Assembly: GCA_014730275.1 (NCBI GenBank)
Contig: WJIL01000130.1
Location: 1-56,227, forward strand
Length of the DNA: 56,227 nucleotides
Direction: 5' to 3'
Source of the DNA: Candidatus Lokiarchaeota archaeon
GTDB taxonomy: Archaea > Asgardarchaeota > Thorarchaeia > Thorarchaeales > Thorarchaeaceae
The notes under the pieces were generated by a model, which saw only the letters and a list, made by a program, of their open reading frames with translations, had not been told where the DNA came from and made no database searches. Numbering within the stretch: position 1 is the stretch's first letter; each line of letters begins with the position of its first letter. Below, piece after piece: positions 19,905-27,402 of the stretch. The position numbers and the translations under genes were made by a program.

Positions 19905-21617
19905 TTGGTGAAGCAGATGGGTCGCTCTAGCGGTGTAACGATAACGGTCAAGGTTCCCATCAGATGGGGAGTCATGACTAAAAGGCAGAAGAATCGCCTA
20001 TCTCGCATCACCAGTAGAGATACCCGTGTTATCAAGGCCTATCTTGGTATCATAGAGCGATACGAAGAGAAGCTCTTGGTTGGCAAACGGAAGACGCGGA
20101 TTGATGCCGGTGAGATCGACAAACTAACCCTGCGGACAAAGAATAGGCCATCGGTTCCACATGACTTCAAGAAACGGTTCCCGAACATTTCTACCAATGA
20201 ACTGCAGGAATGCCGGGAAACAGCTATTGGGATGTGGAAGGTCTATCTTGAGCGAGGGGAGAGCAAACCCCTGAAAGCTGAGGGGTACAGTCCGTGCAAG
20301 CTTCCCCGGCATATCTTCAAACAGCGCTTTGAGTTTGTATATACTCCTGAGAATGAAATCAAGCACTGGCTGGACTTGCGGGACTCGCTGGATTCTGTAC
20401 GGGAGGGGAGACGCCGGCATGACAGGCTGGTGATTCCGCTCAGTCCCAACTCCTATCATCTTAATCGTATAGATGAGGGGGACTTGAAATCCGTGCAGAT
20501 TGTGAAAGACGGCAATCGGAAGTGGTGGGTGCTGTTCAAGGTCAGGTTGCATCCCGAGCCAGTTGATATGTCAGAGAATCCGCCTGCAGTCATCGGTATC
20601 GATCTTGGCATCAAGAAAGCTGTCTGCTCGGCTGTGCTTACTCCAGATGGTCTCAAGCAGGTTAGGTACTGGACACAGCATGAGAAAGCCGAGGAAATCG
20701 AGAGATATGATGATATGGTCGCCAGTCTCCAGCGTAAGATGGAGAAGCTACGTGCCGATGGGGACTCTGTAGATGGTGTCCTTGGTCGACTGGATGAGAT
20801 TCGAACCAAGCGTAATGACATCAGCAAGGACTACGACCGGAAGTTGGTTCGGGTGTTAACAGACCATATTCTAGAGCTTGCTACATCGTATGACATCCAT
20901 GTGGCGATTGGCCGACTCAAGGGCATTCGAAACAGGGCTAGGCGCGGAAATGGGACTTCCCGTGCGTTCCGCAAGATGATCAATAGGTGGTCGTTTGCAC
21001 GGTTAACCAAAGCCCTGAAGCACAAGCTCAGTATGGAAGGCTTTCCGCCGGTGCGTGTTCGTGCAGTATCAGAAGCGTGGACGAGCATCACCTGTCATAA
21101 GTGTGGCACTACCGGTCTTCGGCCCAAGCAGAGCTTCTTTCTCTGTGACACCTGTGGATATCGCGACAACGCAGACAAGAACGCAGCGATCAACATCGCC
21201 AAGCGTTTGATTACGCTCATTCCTTCACTTCGGGATGAGGCAGGACTAGGGATGTGGCTCTCGGATTCCGAGGGCGCCCCAAAGACCCGGAGGAGCACAC
21301 GCTCTTATGGGAAGTCCTCACGCCCCCAGGGAACGCCAGTCCCGTCTGACGGGGCGTCCGTGGCTGACCGCTATGAACAGCTGACTCTCGAGTCGGTTGG
21401 GAGCGGTACCGACCCCGCCATGGCAAAAACTGTGGAACAACCGCCTGCCGCTACTGAGGCTCACAAGGCAGCTGGCACTCGTGGCAATAACGTGCAGCGG
21501 ACTGAGGCTACGTTCTGGAAGAGGAACAATGTTCCTGGGACACCAGACAAAGCTCGTGAACAAATAGCGGGTGAGATACCGCTATTCCCCGGTGACGGCA
21601 GTCACGAGAAGGGCTGA
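19905..21617 (+). CDS. tnpB: TnpB-like RNA-guided nuclease (IS200/IS605-group) with altered RuvC-II site
   Basis: Protein of 570 residues. RuvC-I is IGIDLG with Asp233. The zinc finger has Cys397, Cys400, Cys414 and Cys417. RuvC-III is RDNADKNAAINIA with Asp424. In the RuvC-II strand, where TnpB proteins usually carry Glu (ED-L-K-G-I-R), the sequence reads AIGRLKGIR, with Gly336. A Glu at 390 (VSEAWTS) just before the zinc finger might substitute. The last 135 residues are low-complexity and may only be the translation of the overlapping guide RNA. No tnpA is nearby, so it is a tnpB-only element. TTG and GTG starts are both possible. Confidence 0.9.
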   Translation: MVKQMGRSSGVTITVKVPIRWGVMTKRQKNRLSRITSRDTRVIKAYLGIIERYEEKLLVGKRKTRIDAGEIDKLTLRTKNRPSVPHDFKKRFPNISTNELQECRETAIGMWKVYLERGESKPLKAEGYSPCKLPRHIFKQRFEFVYTPENEIKHWLDLRDSLDSVREGRRRHDRLVIPLSPNSYHLNRIDEGDLKSVQIVKDGNRKWWVLFKVRLHPEPVDMSENPPAVIGIDLGIKKAVCSAVLTPDGLKQVRYWTQHEKAEEIERYDDMVASLQRKMEKLRADGDSVDGVLGRLDEIRTKRNDISKDYDRKLVRVLTDHILELATSYDIHVAIGRLKGIRNRARRGNGTSRAFRKMINRWSFARLTKALKHKLSMEGFPPVRVRAVSEAWTSITCHKCGTTGLRPKQSFFLCDTCGYRDNADKNAAINIAKRLITLIPSLRDEAGLGMWLSDSEGAPKTRRSTRSYGKSSRPQGTPVPSDGASVADRYEQLTLESVGSGTDPAMAKTVEQPPAATEAHKAAGTRGNNVQRTEATFWKRNNVPGTPDKAREQIAGEIPLFPGDGSHEKG

Positions 21618-21640
21618 ACACGGAAGTTGATGATACAGTG
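21300..21640 (+). ncRNA. Candidate omega RNA (reRNA) overlapping the tnpB 3' end
   Basis: In known TnpB systems the guide RNA scaffold overlaps the 3' end of tnpB and its guide comes from beyond the element end. Here the segment is GC-rich, full of short inverted repeats (GTCCCGTCTGACGGGGC, ATAGCGGGTGAGATACCGCTAT) and codes a non-conserved tail. The exact ends cannot be set without the element boundary. Confidence 0.35.
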
Positions 21641-21943
21641 GATTTCACTCACTCTAAATCGATGGGACGGGGAAGAACGTGAGAGTAATTCTTGCCTTCA
21701 AGGAATTGTATTCTCCGTTCTCCCACAGACAGGTCGGACCTTGTTACGATTCGGTGGAAAGAGCCATATTGGTTAAGTAACATGTTTCATGTATTCCCTG
21801 TGTCGATTTCTGATTTTCGACTAAGGCCGGCGTAGATTGACAAGTATTACAGAATTTTTGACATTCTTCCTTATTCATTCCAAGTTAAATAGCATATTGA
21901 AGAGGTTTATTTATGTTCGACTCAATGAATTAATTGAAGGTTT
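21618..21943. other. Gene-free stretch after tnpB
   Basis: Holds the inverted counterpart of the left-end motif (about 21643-21655), then AT-rich sequence. TTAAATAGCATATTG and GGTTTATTTATG near 21890-21915 could be the promoter of the SDH-protease operon. Nothing else is recognised. Confidence 0.4.
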
Positions 21944-22975
21944 ATGTCCACAGCATTGAAGAAGAATCGGTTACGGCTAATAGAGGAGATTGAAGACACT
22001 CGCAAATCTCGATTAATAGTTTGTATTTTGGGTGACCGAAGAAACGCTGAAACAAAAATTGCTAGTGATATTCTAACCCCTCTTAGTAAACATCTAACAA
22101 AAATGGGAAAACAGAATCGCATTGATTTGATGCTCTATAGTACAGGGGGAATCACCATGGCTGGTTTTGCTTTGGTCAATCTGATTAGGGAGTTCACCGA
22201 TGAATTCAGAATTATTATCCCCTCTAAGGCTCTCAGCTGCGCGACACTAATCGCTTTGGGTGCAGATAGCATATTTATGACTAGATTGGGGCTTTTGAGT
22301 CCTATAGACCCATCAGTTGGAACACCTTTTGCTCCAATACTTCAAGTCCCTGGTGCCCCAAAGGGCAACACGCGACAAGTTCCAATTTCGGTAGAGGACG
22401 TAATGGGTTTTCTTGGCTTAGCCGAAAAATCTTTCGACCTAAAGAGTGAAAAATCTAGGTTGGAAGTTTTTAAAGAACTTACAAATAAGGTTCACCCCAT
22501 TGCACTTGGGTCAGTATATCGATCCAGGCAGCAGATATCATTTTTTGGAGAATCCCTTTTATCAATGCATATGGATGATGAGGACCAAATTGACAAAACT
22601 GTTAAGGTCCTAACACAGGAGCGATTCTCACATAACTATTTGATGGGGCGCCGAGAAGCAATCGAAACGTTTGAACTCAATATCGAAGAGGAAGATTTGG
22701 CGACAGAACAACTGGTGATGAAACTTTTTAGTCTATATGTTCAAGCTCTGCTATTGAATCAGCCCTACCATCCAGAATCGGAACTTAATGAGGGGGACTC
22801 AGCTGTTGCTGAATTGAATAGAGCTATTATTGAAACCACTGGATTGACCCATGTATTTAGAACGAAAAAGGAAATAAATCGTGTCGAAATAAAACCTCCT
22901 GCTGTTCCTCAACCTACCATTGGGTATCAAGAACGAGTGCTAGAGGAAGGATGGTTCCAGAATGAAAAGATTTAG
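21944..22975 (+). CDS. ClpP-like serine protease of the SDH (serine dehydrogenase proteinase) family
   Basis: Protein of 343 residues with a ClpP/crotonase-type core. IDLMLYSTGGITMAGFALV gives the oxyanion GG motif, and SKALSCATLIALGADSIFM holds the probable nucleophile Ser in the usual S-x-A(T)-x-I context. A His or Asp partner would follow (SPIDPSVG). No signal peptide or membrane segment, unlike SppA. First gene of a tight operon with a small acidic protein and a Doc toxin, so the protease may process one of them. Family call from motifs; function in the operon is inference. Confidence 0.82.
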   Translation: MSTALKKNRLRLIEEIEDTRKSRLIVCILGDRRNAETKIASDILTPLSKHLTKMGKQNRIDLMLYSTGGITMAGFALVNLIREFTDEFRIIIPSKALSCATLIALGADSIFMTRLGLLSPIDPSVGTPFAPILQVPGAPKGNTRQVPISVEDVMGFLGLAEKSFDLKSEKSRLEVFKELTNKVHPIALGSVYRSRQQISFFGESLLSMHMDDEDQIDKTVKVLTQERFSHNYLMGRREAIETFELNIEEEDLATEQLVMKLFSLYVQALLLNQPYHPESELNEGDSAVAELNRAIIETTGLTHVFRTKKEINRVEIKPPAVPQPTIGYQERVLEEGWFQNEKI

Positions 22976-23015
22976 TAGAAAATCACTTGATAATAACACA
23001 AGAGGTGGCCAATAA

Positions 23016-23285
23016 ATGTCATATGAAGAGATTGAAGAAAATCCAGAAGATGGTACATCAGGCCTTACCTCTGCCTCTCAGATGTTGGACTCCACTTCAG
23101 CAGAAATGAGTTCTGAAATTGAAACAACTGGAGTTGACTCCATTCACCGGGTGTCTATTAGAGTCCCAATAAAGACTACGACACCTCGTAGAATAGATTC
23201 GCAAATTCCTAATGATGAGTTTGAAGAAGCCCTTGAGAAGGCATTTGAAGAATATGATGAGCTGCTCAGAAGATTAGCTGGTTAG
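23016..23285 (+). CDS. Small acidic protein between protease and Doc genes, 89 aa
   Basis: Acidic, Ser/Thr-rich N-terminal half without predicted order (DGTSGLTSASQMLDSTSA), then a short strand (HRVSIRVPIKTTT) and a C-terminal charged helix (FEEALEKAFEEYDELLRRL). It lies 40 bases after the protease and 26 bases before doc. In Doc/Phd modules the gene upstream encodes the antitoxin with a disordered part that binds Doc, so this is a good antitoxin candidate, though no Phd homology is visible. Confidence 0.65.
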   Translation: MSYEEIEENPEDGTSGLTSASQMLDSTSAEMSSEIETTGVDSIHRVSIRVPIKTTTPRRIDSQIPNDEFEEALEKAFEEYDELLRRLAG

Positions 23286-23311
23286 TCGTCCATTAGAGAG
23301 GGCAGTTCTGT

Positions 23312-23704
23312 TTGAAATTATTATCGATAAGTCAGGTAATGAGAATAAATGAACAATCTCTGGAACGGTACGGAGGTGAGTCTGGAATCTTATGTAGATC
23401 AGACTTGGTTGATTGTTTGGAAATCCCAGTCAAGCAATACTACGGATTTGATCCATATCCCTCCATTTGGAAAAAGGCTGCGGCCTTGTTGCATTGCATA
23501 ATCGACAAACATCCATTTGTTGATGGTAATAAAAGAACGGGATGGCTGACTACTGCGCTTTTTCTTGCTTTCAATGGTCATTACTTAATGATAGACATTG
23601 ATGATGCTGAAGAAATGTGTATTTCAATTGCAAAAGGAGGGGTTGAAATCGATGCTAGCGCCGCATGGCTAAGAAAGCATGCAGTTTCAGTCTCTTCAGA
23701 ATAA
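23312..23704 (+). CDS. doc: Doc/Fic-type toxin
   Basis: Protein of 130 residues beginning at TTG 23312. The Fic motif is HPFVDGNKRTG (His, Phe, Gly, Asn and Arg of HPFx[D/N]GN[K/G]R), so the catalytic loop is intact. Doc proteins phosphorylate EF-Tu/EF1A; other Fic proteins AMPylate. Length and the SRSDLVDCLEIP-type start match the Doc (death-on-curing) group. Third gene of the operon after SDH protease and a small acidic protein. Confidence 0.88.
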   Translation: MKLLSISQVMRINEQSLERYGGESGILCRSDLVDCLEIPVKQYYGFDPYPSIWKKAAALLHCIIDKHPFVDGNKRTGWLTTALFLAFNGHYLMIDIDDAEEMCISIAKGGVEIDASAAWLRKHAVSVSSE

Positions 23705-23780
23705 TTATGAATGAACACTCTTTGCCCATGAAATTCTCCCCTTGAACATCCAATAGATGAGCGTATTTGTCGCTTTGATA

Positions 23781-23976
23781 ATCACCTCCTACGTTTCTAC
23801 CTCGTAGAGGTAGAGCAGCTGAAGTATCGGGCCCGCGGGCAGGTTAGAGAACAGGGAGTTTACCCAACTGGCACTGTTGAGCACCCTCTATATTTTACAA
23901 AATATTGCAGATGATTACAACGTTAAGCTGAGATGCCGTCTTTCTACTGACTATTTTCAATTTTCTTGAGTAGCCA
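23781..23976 (+). repeat. Copy B of the 16S 3'-end repeat
   Basis: Begins precisely with ATCACCTCCT, the last 10 bases of 16S, followed by ACG and a hairpin CTACCTC-GTA-GAGGTAG (23797-23813) in place of CCCACTC-TAA-GAGTGGG. Then come the processing-stem remnants (GGTTAGAGAACAGGGAGTTT, GGCACTGTTGAGCACCCTCT) and the end of the 897-aa family gene (LLKKIENSQ, stop TAG, minus strand). It ends abruptly before the vapB gene. Confidence 0.85.
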
Positions 23977-24052
23977 TATCGTGCGTTCCCGTCGGCTTCA
24001 AGGCATGAGTTTAAATTGCTTCATGCACATATATACACAGAATGTGAACAAA

Positions 24053-24289
24053 ATGGCATACAAAACAATTTCGCTCTCGGAGGAAGCATACGAGATTCTC
24101 AAGAATGCCAAGAAAGAGAACGAGAGCTTCAGTCAAGTTGTCATCAGACTAGCAAGTAGACGGTCGCTTGATGCTTTTGTCGGATGTATTTCCAAGGAAT
24201 CAGTTGAAAGGCTATCAGATGCAATGGACACATTTCGGAAAGAGCGAGGCAAAATCTGGTTTGAGAGCATGGAAGAGATGGTGGGTTGA
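24053..24289 (+). CDS. vapB: VapB-type antitoxin
   Basis: Protein of 78 residues from ATG 24053 (MAYKTISLSEEAYEILK). It fits the archaeal VapB antitoxin family with an N-terminal KTISLSEEAYE strand-helix and a basic QVVIRLASR. It overlaps or abuts the VapC gene and is a close paralog of the orphan at 31729 (same RRSLDAFVGCISKESVE run). Confidence 0.8.
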   Translation: MAYKTISLSEEAYEILKNAKKENESFSQVVIRLASRRSLDAFVGCISKESVERLSDAMDTFRKERGKIWFESMEEMVG

Positions 24290-24296
24290 GATTGCC

Positions 24297-24689
24297 TTGA
24301 TAGCTGACTCATCTTTTGTGATAGATCTCATGAGGGAACATGAAGAAGCTTTGAAAAAGCTGGCTGAGATTAGGGAGAACAATCGCCTACAGTATATTGC
24401 ATCGCCTACCGTCATGGAGCTGGCAGTTGGCGTTGCATTAGCTGACCTTCCAACACAAGAGCAGGAAAAAATCGACGACATCCTCACAGGGTTTCAAGTT
24501 ATTCCCCTTGATACTGATTGTGCATGGCGAGCAGGAATAGAGACAGGTATACTTCGAAAGAATGGGAAAATTACTGACCCCATAGATGGACAAATTGCGG
24601 GAATTGCTCTTCAGAATGAGGAGCCCATAGTAACACGCAATCTGAAACACTTTGAGTTGTTCGAAGGCCTCCAAGTTGAAACATATTAG
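24297..24689 (+). CDS. vapC: VapC-type PIN-domain toxin
   Basis: Starts at TTG 24297, seven bases after the vapB stop. PIN acidic residues are Asp in LIADSSFVIDL, Glu in TVMELAVG and Asp in DPIDGQIAGIAL, then VTRNLKHFE. These proteins are Mg-dependent endoribonucleases that cut tRNA or rRNA. About 130 residues, normal for the family. Confidence 0.85.
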   Translation: MIADSSFVIDLMREHEEALKKLAEIRENNRLQYIASPTVMELAVGVALADLPTQEQEKIDDILTGFQVIPLDTDCAWRAGIETGILRKNGKITDPIDGQIAGIALQNEEPIVTRNLKHFELFEGLQVETY

Positions 24690-24726
24690 ATTCCTTTGAA
24701 CTAAGAAGCGTCCAAGAGGCTATGAT

Positions 24727-24946
24727 GTATCCGTAGCGGAAGCTGTGGATGGAAGCGAATGAGAGTTATTCTCATTCTCTATCACTCACCTCCTACGTTT
24801 CTACCCGTAGAGGTAGAGCAGCTGAAGTATCGGGCCCGCGGGCAGGTTAGAGAACAGGGAGTTTGCCCTCCTGGCACTGTTGAGCACCCTCTATATTTTA
24901 CAAAATATTGCAGATGATTACAAGGCTGAGCTGAGATGCCGTCTTT
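24727..24946 (+). repeat. Copy C of the 16S 3'-end repeat, with 32-nt insert
   Basis: GTATCCGTAGCGGAAGCTG then GGATGGA (24727-24753) is the 16S tail. A 32-nt insert (24754-24785) with a perfect hairpin GAATGAGA-GTTAT-TCTCATTC splits it before TCACCTCCT. Then follow ACG, a hairpin around TCTACC/GGTAGA, the stem sequence and CACTGTTGAGCACCCTCT, as in copies A and B. The flank continues into a 3' fragment of the 897-aa family gene. Confidence 0.88.
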
Positions 24947-25305
24947 CTATTCGGCGTTTTCGATTTGCTTTAGCAACTCTTTCGCCGTTTCGAGTTCAGC
25001 ACGAATACTATCACTGTCCCATTTCTCTAGGTATCCTTCGTAGATACCGATTGCTTCTCCCACGCGCCTTTCCGCTGGAGCGGATTTACCATTTTCCCAT
25101 AACGCCTCAGCATATTCCACCAGTGTTTCAGCCAGATGTATTTCTTCGACGGGATCTGACGCCGCCTGTTTTCGATGATACTGGATTTTGTGCTTCAACA
25201 GGTCAGCTCCACCTTCCTTTCCTAGTTCAGCAAAGATGATGTTCGGAACGAGTTCCTCGATTTTCCGCATCACGTATTTGTGGTTGGTAAGATTGTTCCC
25301 ATAAT
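24947..25305 (-). pseudogene. 3' fragment of an 897-aa family gene
   Basis: Encodes about 108 residues (from VMRKIEELVPNIIFAELG to KELLKQIENAE) homologous to the C-terminus of the 897-aa protein, including the part beyond its TAG codon. The upstream part of the gene is missing. The frame is intact within the fragment; expression is unknown. It adjoins repeat copy C. Confidence 0.85.
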
Positions 25306-25329
25306 CTAAATCCTATCAGAATAGAGAAT

Positions 25330-25785
25330 TCATCCAATATCACGTGGTGTAACAATGATATCCTGCAATCCTGCTTCATCGATGAACATCTTGAACTCGT
25401 TATCGATGCTGAGAAATGCGCAGTTATTTCTGAGAGAAATTGCATACAGAAGATTGTCAATCATGTCTGTATGACCCTTCTGATAGAGTCCAAGTGCAAG
25501 CATATGGTCTTCAGCACTAGCATGGAGTACTTGGTACATCCCTGTCCTGGTAATACTCAACATACCCCGTCTGAATACCTCTTTCTTGTACTTGTCTCTC
25601 TTCATTTGCCTGATGGCGAACCAGGTAGTTTCTAGCATACTTGGGTCTGAGTAGAATATTGATTGTTGCTCGAAATCCAGTGAAGAAAGCGCCTTTATGA
25701 CTTCATCTGTGACAGAAATACCAAACGTTGGAAGAAGGAACGATGTGTCAAGCAGAATCCTTGGTATACTTCGATTGCTCTTCAC
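25330..25785 (-). CDS. PIN-domain toxin (VapC-like)
   Basis: Protein of 151 residues from GTG 25785. PIN acidic residues: Asp in RILLDTSFLLP, Glu in MLETTWFAIR, Asp in HTDMIDNLLYA and LSIDNEF. The start overlaps the AbrB antitoxin stop by 38 bases, the usual coupling of a toxin-antitoxin pair. The second acidic cluster suggests an active ribonuclease. Confidence 0.8.
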   Translation of the reverse strand: MKSNRSIPRILLDTSFLLPTFGISVTDEVIKALSSLDFEQQSIFYSDPSMLETTWFAIRQMKRDKYKKEVFRRGMLSITRTGMYQVLHASAEDHMLALGLYQKGHTDMIDNLLYAISLRNNCAFLSIDNEFKMFIDEAGLQDIIVTPRDIG

Positions 25786-26002
25786 GGCTTATGCCCTCCA
25801 TCTCCTCAAGTGTCATGGTCGCGAATTTCTCTCCTTTAACAGCCAGAGTTACTGGGTCGGGGAGGGGCTCGATGATGATTTGGTTTCCCTCGACCCTGAT
25901 GAGGATTTTCATTCCCTCCTCCACCTCGGTCTCTTCGACGACTTCTCGTGGAAGGTAAATTGTGTATTTCTTTCCGATGCGACTTTCAGTTGTCAGGCCC
26001 AT
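25748..26002 (-). CDS. AbrB/SpoVT-type antitoxin
   Basis: 84 residues: TTESRIGKKYTIYLPREVVEE is the swapped-hairpin AbrB pattern (K-x-T/Y-x-LP), followed by VEEGMKILIRVEGNQIIIEPL. The N-terminus binds DNA and the C-terminus would neutralise the PIN toxin encoded downstream. Same strand, overlapping genes. Confidence 0.85.
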   Translation of the reverse strand: MGLTTESRIGKKYTIYLPREVVEETEVEEGMKILIRVEGNQIIIEPLPDPVTLAVKGEKFATMTLEEMEGISREEQSKYTKDSA

Positions 26003-26310
26003 ATTTATTCACCTGAACAAGGTATTTTTACCGGATTAAGATATAATATACTGAATATGGATTTAAACTCATGGTAACAAACGAGTATCAGCACAAGCAT
26101 TCTTTGGTTTAGAAACCATGGTTTTCCAAAATCCGTAGAACATACAAACGAAGTGATTGTTTAAGTTGCATAGACTTAAGTTTTCGAGAAATCAAAAACG
26201 AGAAGCCTACAGAATGTAATGATAATTGCGAGCCGACTTGAGGTACAGACGAGCGGGGTTAGAGGAACAGGGATATGCCATGCGACCCTGTCGGGTACCC
26301 TGTTCATTTT
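26003..26310. repeat. AbrB upstream region and copy D of the 16S-flank repeat
   Basis: Starts with the AbrB promoter region (AGATATAATATACTG, minus-strand TATA, about 26039-26053). From 26240 to 26273 a 34-base stretch is identical to 15920-15953, the 3' strand of the 16S processing stem, and then decays (ACCCTGTCGGGTACCC). It abuts the end of the nucleotidyltransferase gene. No gene. Confidence 0.8.
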
Positions 26311-26865
26311 TCATTGGGGTTCTTGAAATTCAATCCACTCTTCGTAGATATCAAGATTCTTGCACATCATCTCAATATAGCTGTAATCCAAGTCCTCCTC
26401 ATTTCTAACAAGAATTCCTCGTGCATCACGAAGGTCCTGTTCTCCCCGGAAGAGTATTTTGTTGATGAGAGTGTCTTCTGCGGAACCCAAGTACACCTTC
26501 ACCCCCGCAAACTCCACAGAAACTCTTCTCTCAAGAGTCATTTTGTCAAACTGGGAGCTTATCCCTTGAAGATCGAGTCTGAGCAACCCATCTCCAACAA
26601 AGACGGTGCAATGAGTACCCTCTCTCAAGGCATCAGTCAGGTCTTTTTTCGAAACATCAAAGCCTTCAGATTCCAGGAAAGAGGCGAACTGGTCGATTTC
26701 ATAGTTCTCCAATTTCAGAATGAAATCAATATCCACTGTGGTTCTTGGCACGCCGTGGTACATCACCGCAATTCCACCAACTATGACATATGCCATGTCA
26801 TTTTCATTTAGATAACCACATACGAGGCGTAGCACTTCAACAATATCATCCACTATCTCTTGCAC
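26311..26865 (-). CDS. AbiEii-like nucleotidyltransferase
   Basis: 184 residues, GTG start. The nucleotidyltransferase signature VGGIAVMYHGVPRTTVDIDF (GG...T-x-D-I-D) supplies the two metal-binding Asp residues, and a third acid is in LLRLDLQG. Such proteins act as toxins of AbiE/MNT-type systems. Its 5' end overlaps a 52-aa ORF upstream in another frame, a candidate partner. Confidence 0.75.
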   Translation of the reverse strand: MQEIVDDIVEVLRLVCGYLNENDMAYVIVGGIAVMYHGVPRTTVDIDFILKLENYEIDQFASFLESEGFDVSKKDLTDALREGTHCTVFVGDGLLRLDLQGISSQFDKMTLERRVSVEFAGVKVYLGSAEDTLINKILFRGEQDLRDARGILVRNEEDLDYSYIEMMCKNLDIYEEWIEFQEPQ

Positions 26866-27004
26866 CTGCCATCTTCAAAGCTAGGTTTGACATTCTGATT
26901 CCGAGGATCAAGGTCTCAAGGCCTGTGAAATGTCTGGCTCTCTTAGCTGTCTTAATTTGATCCCTCTCACGCCGTTCTCTGACACTGTCCCTTACTGATT
27001 TCAT
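26846..27004 (-). CDS. Short basic ORF upstream of nucleotidyltransferase, 52 aa
   Basis: ATG at 27004 opens a frame beginning MKSVRDSVRERRER with TGA at 26846-26848. It is basic and helical and ends by overlapping the nucleotidyltransferase start by 20 bases. The overlap with the next gene and the charged helical make-up suggest a small antitoxin or partner, but no family is recognised. Confidence 0.4.
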   Translation of the reverse strand: MKSVRDSVRERRERDQIKTAKRARHFTGLETLILGIRMSNLALKMAGARDSG

Positions 27005-27291
27005 TCAATCTCATCTATTATTCTAAACGAGTCCTCATATATTCTCCTTTTCATAGTGTTCCAATACCTCCTTTACTTATAGACTCGAAAATGAAGAGAG
27101 ACTTTGGCTTTCTATCAGACACATCATGTGCTTTCCTCCTTACAAACACCAAAGCGAGAGATACAAAACCGTGCTGGGTTAGCAGTGCAACGCAGGTTAC
27201 TCAAGAAACTGAATCTCCCTTTCATGTGCGCTGTTGAGCACCCTCTATATTTTGCATATGTTTTACACTGCTGAGCTGAGATACCGTTTTT
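27005..27291. repeat. Region with copy E of the 16S-flank repeat
   Basis: The first 200 bases hold a T-rich promoter-like section and nothing recognised. From about 27229 CTGTTGAGCACCCTCTATAT and TTGCATATGTTTTACA match 15971-16003, followed by CTGAGCTGAGATACCG. The 5' half of the repeat has been lost or replaced (GGGTTAGCAGTGC). Confidence 0.75.
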
Positions 27292-27402
27292 CTACTTGCG
27301 GTTTTCGATTTGTTTCAGCAGGTTGTTTGCCACTTCGAGCTCTCGTCGCAGATCATCATCGTCCCATTTCTGCAGTTGCTTCTCGTAGATACTGATGACT
27401 TC
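27292..27402 (-). pseudogene. 3' tip of an 897-aa family gene
   Basis: On the minus strand the frame reads EVISIYEKQLQKWDD, then LEVANNLLKQIENRK and TAG, matching the last 36 residues of the family. It is truncated at 27402, where the ABC permease gene's stop begins, so the permease gene arrived at this junction. Confidence 0.8.
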
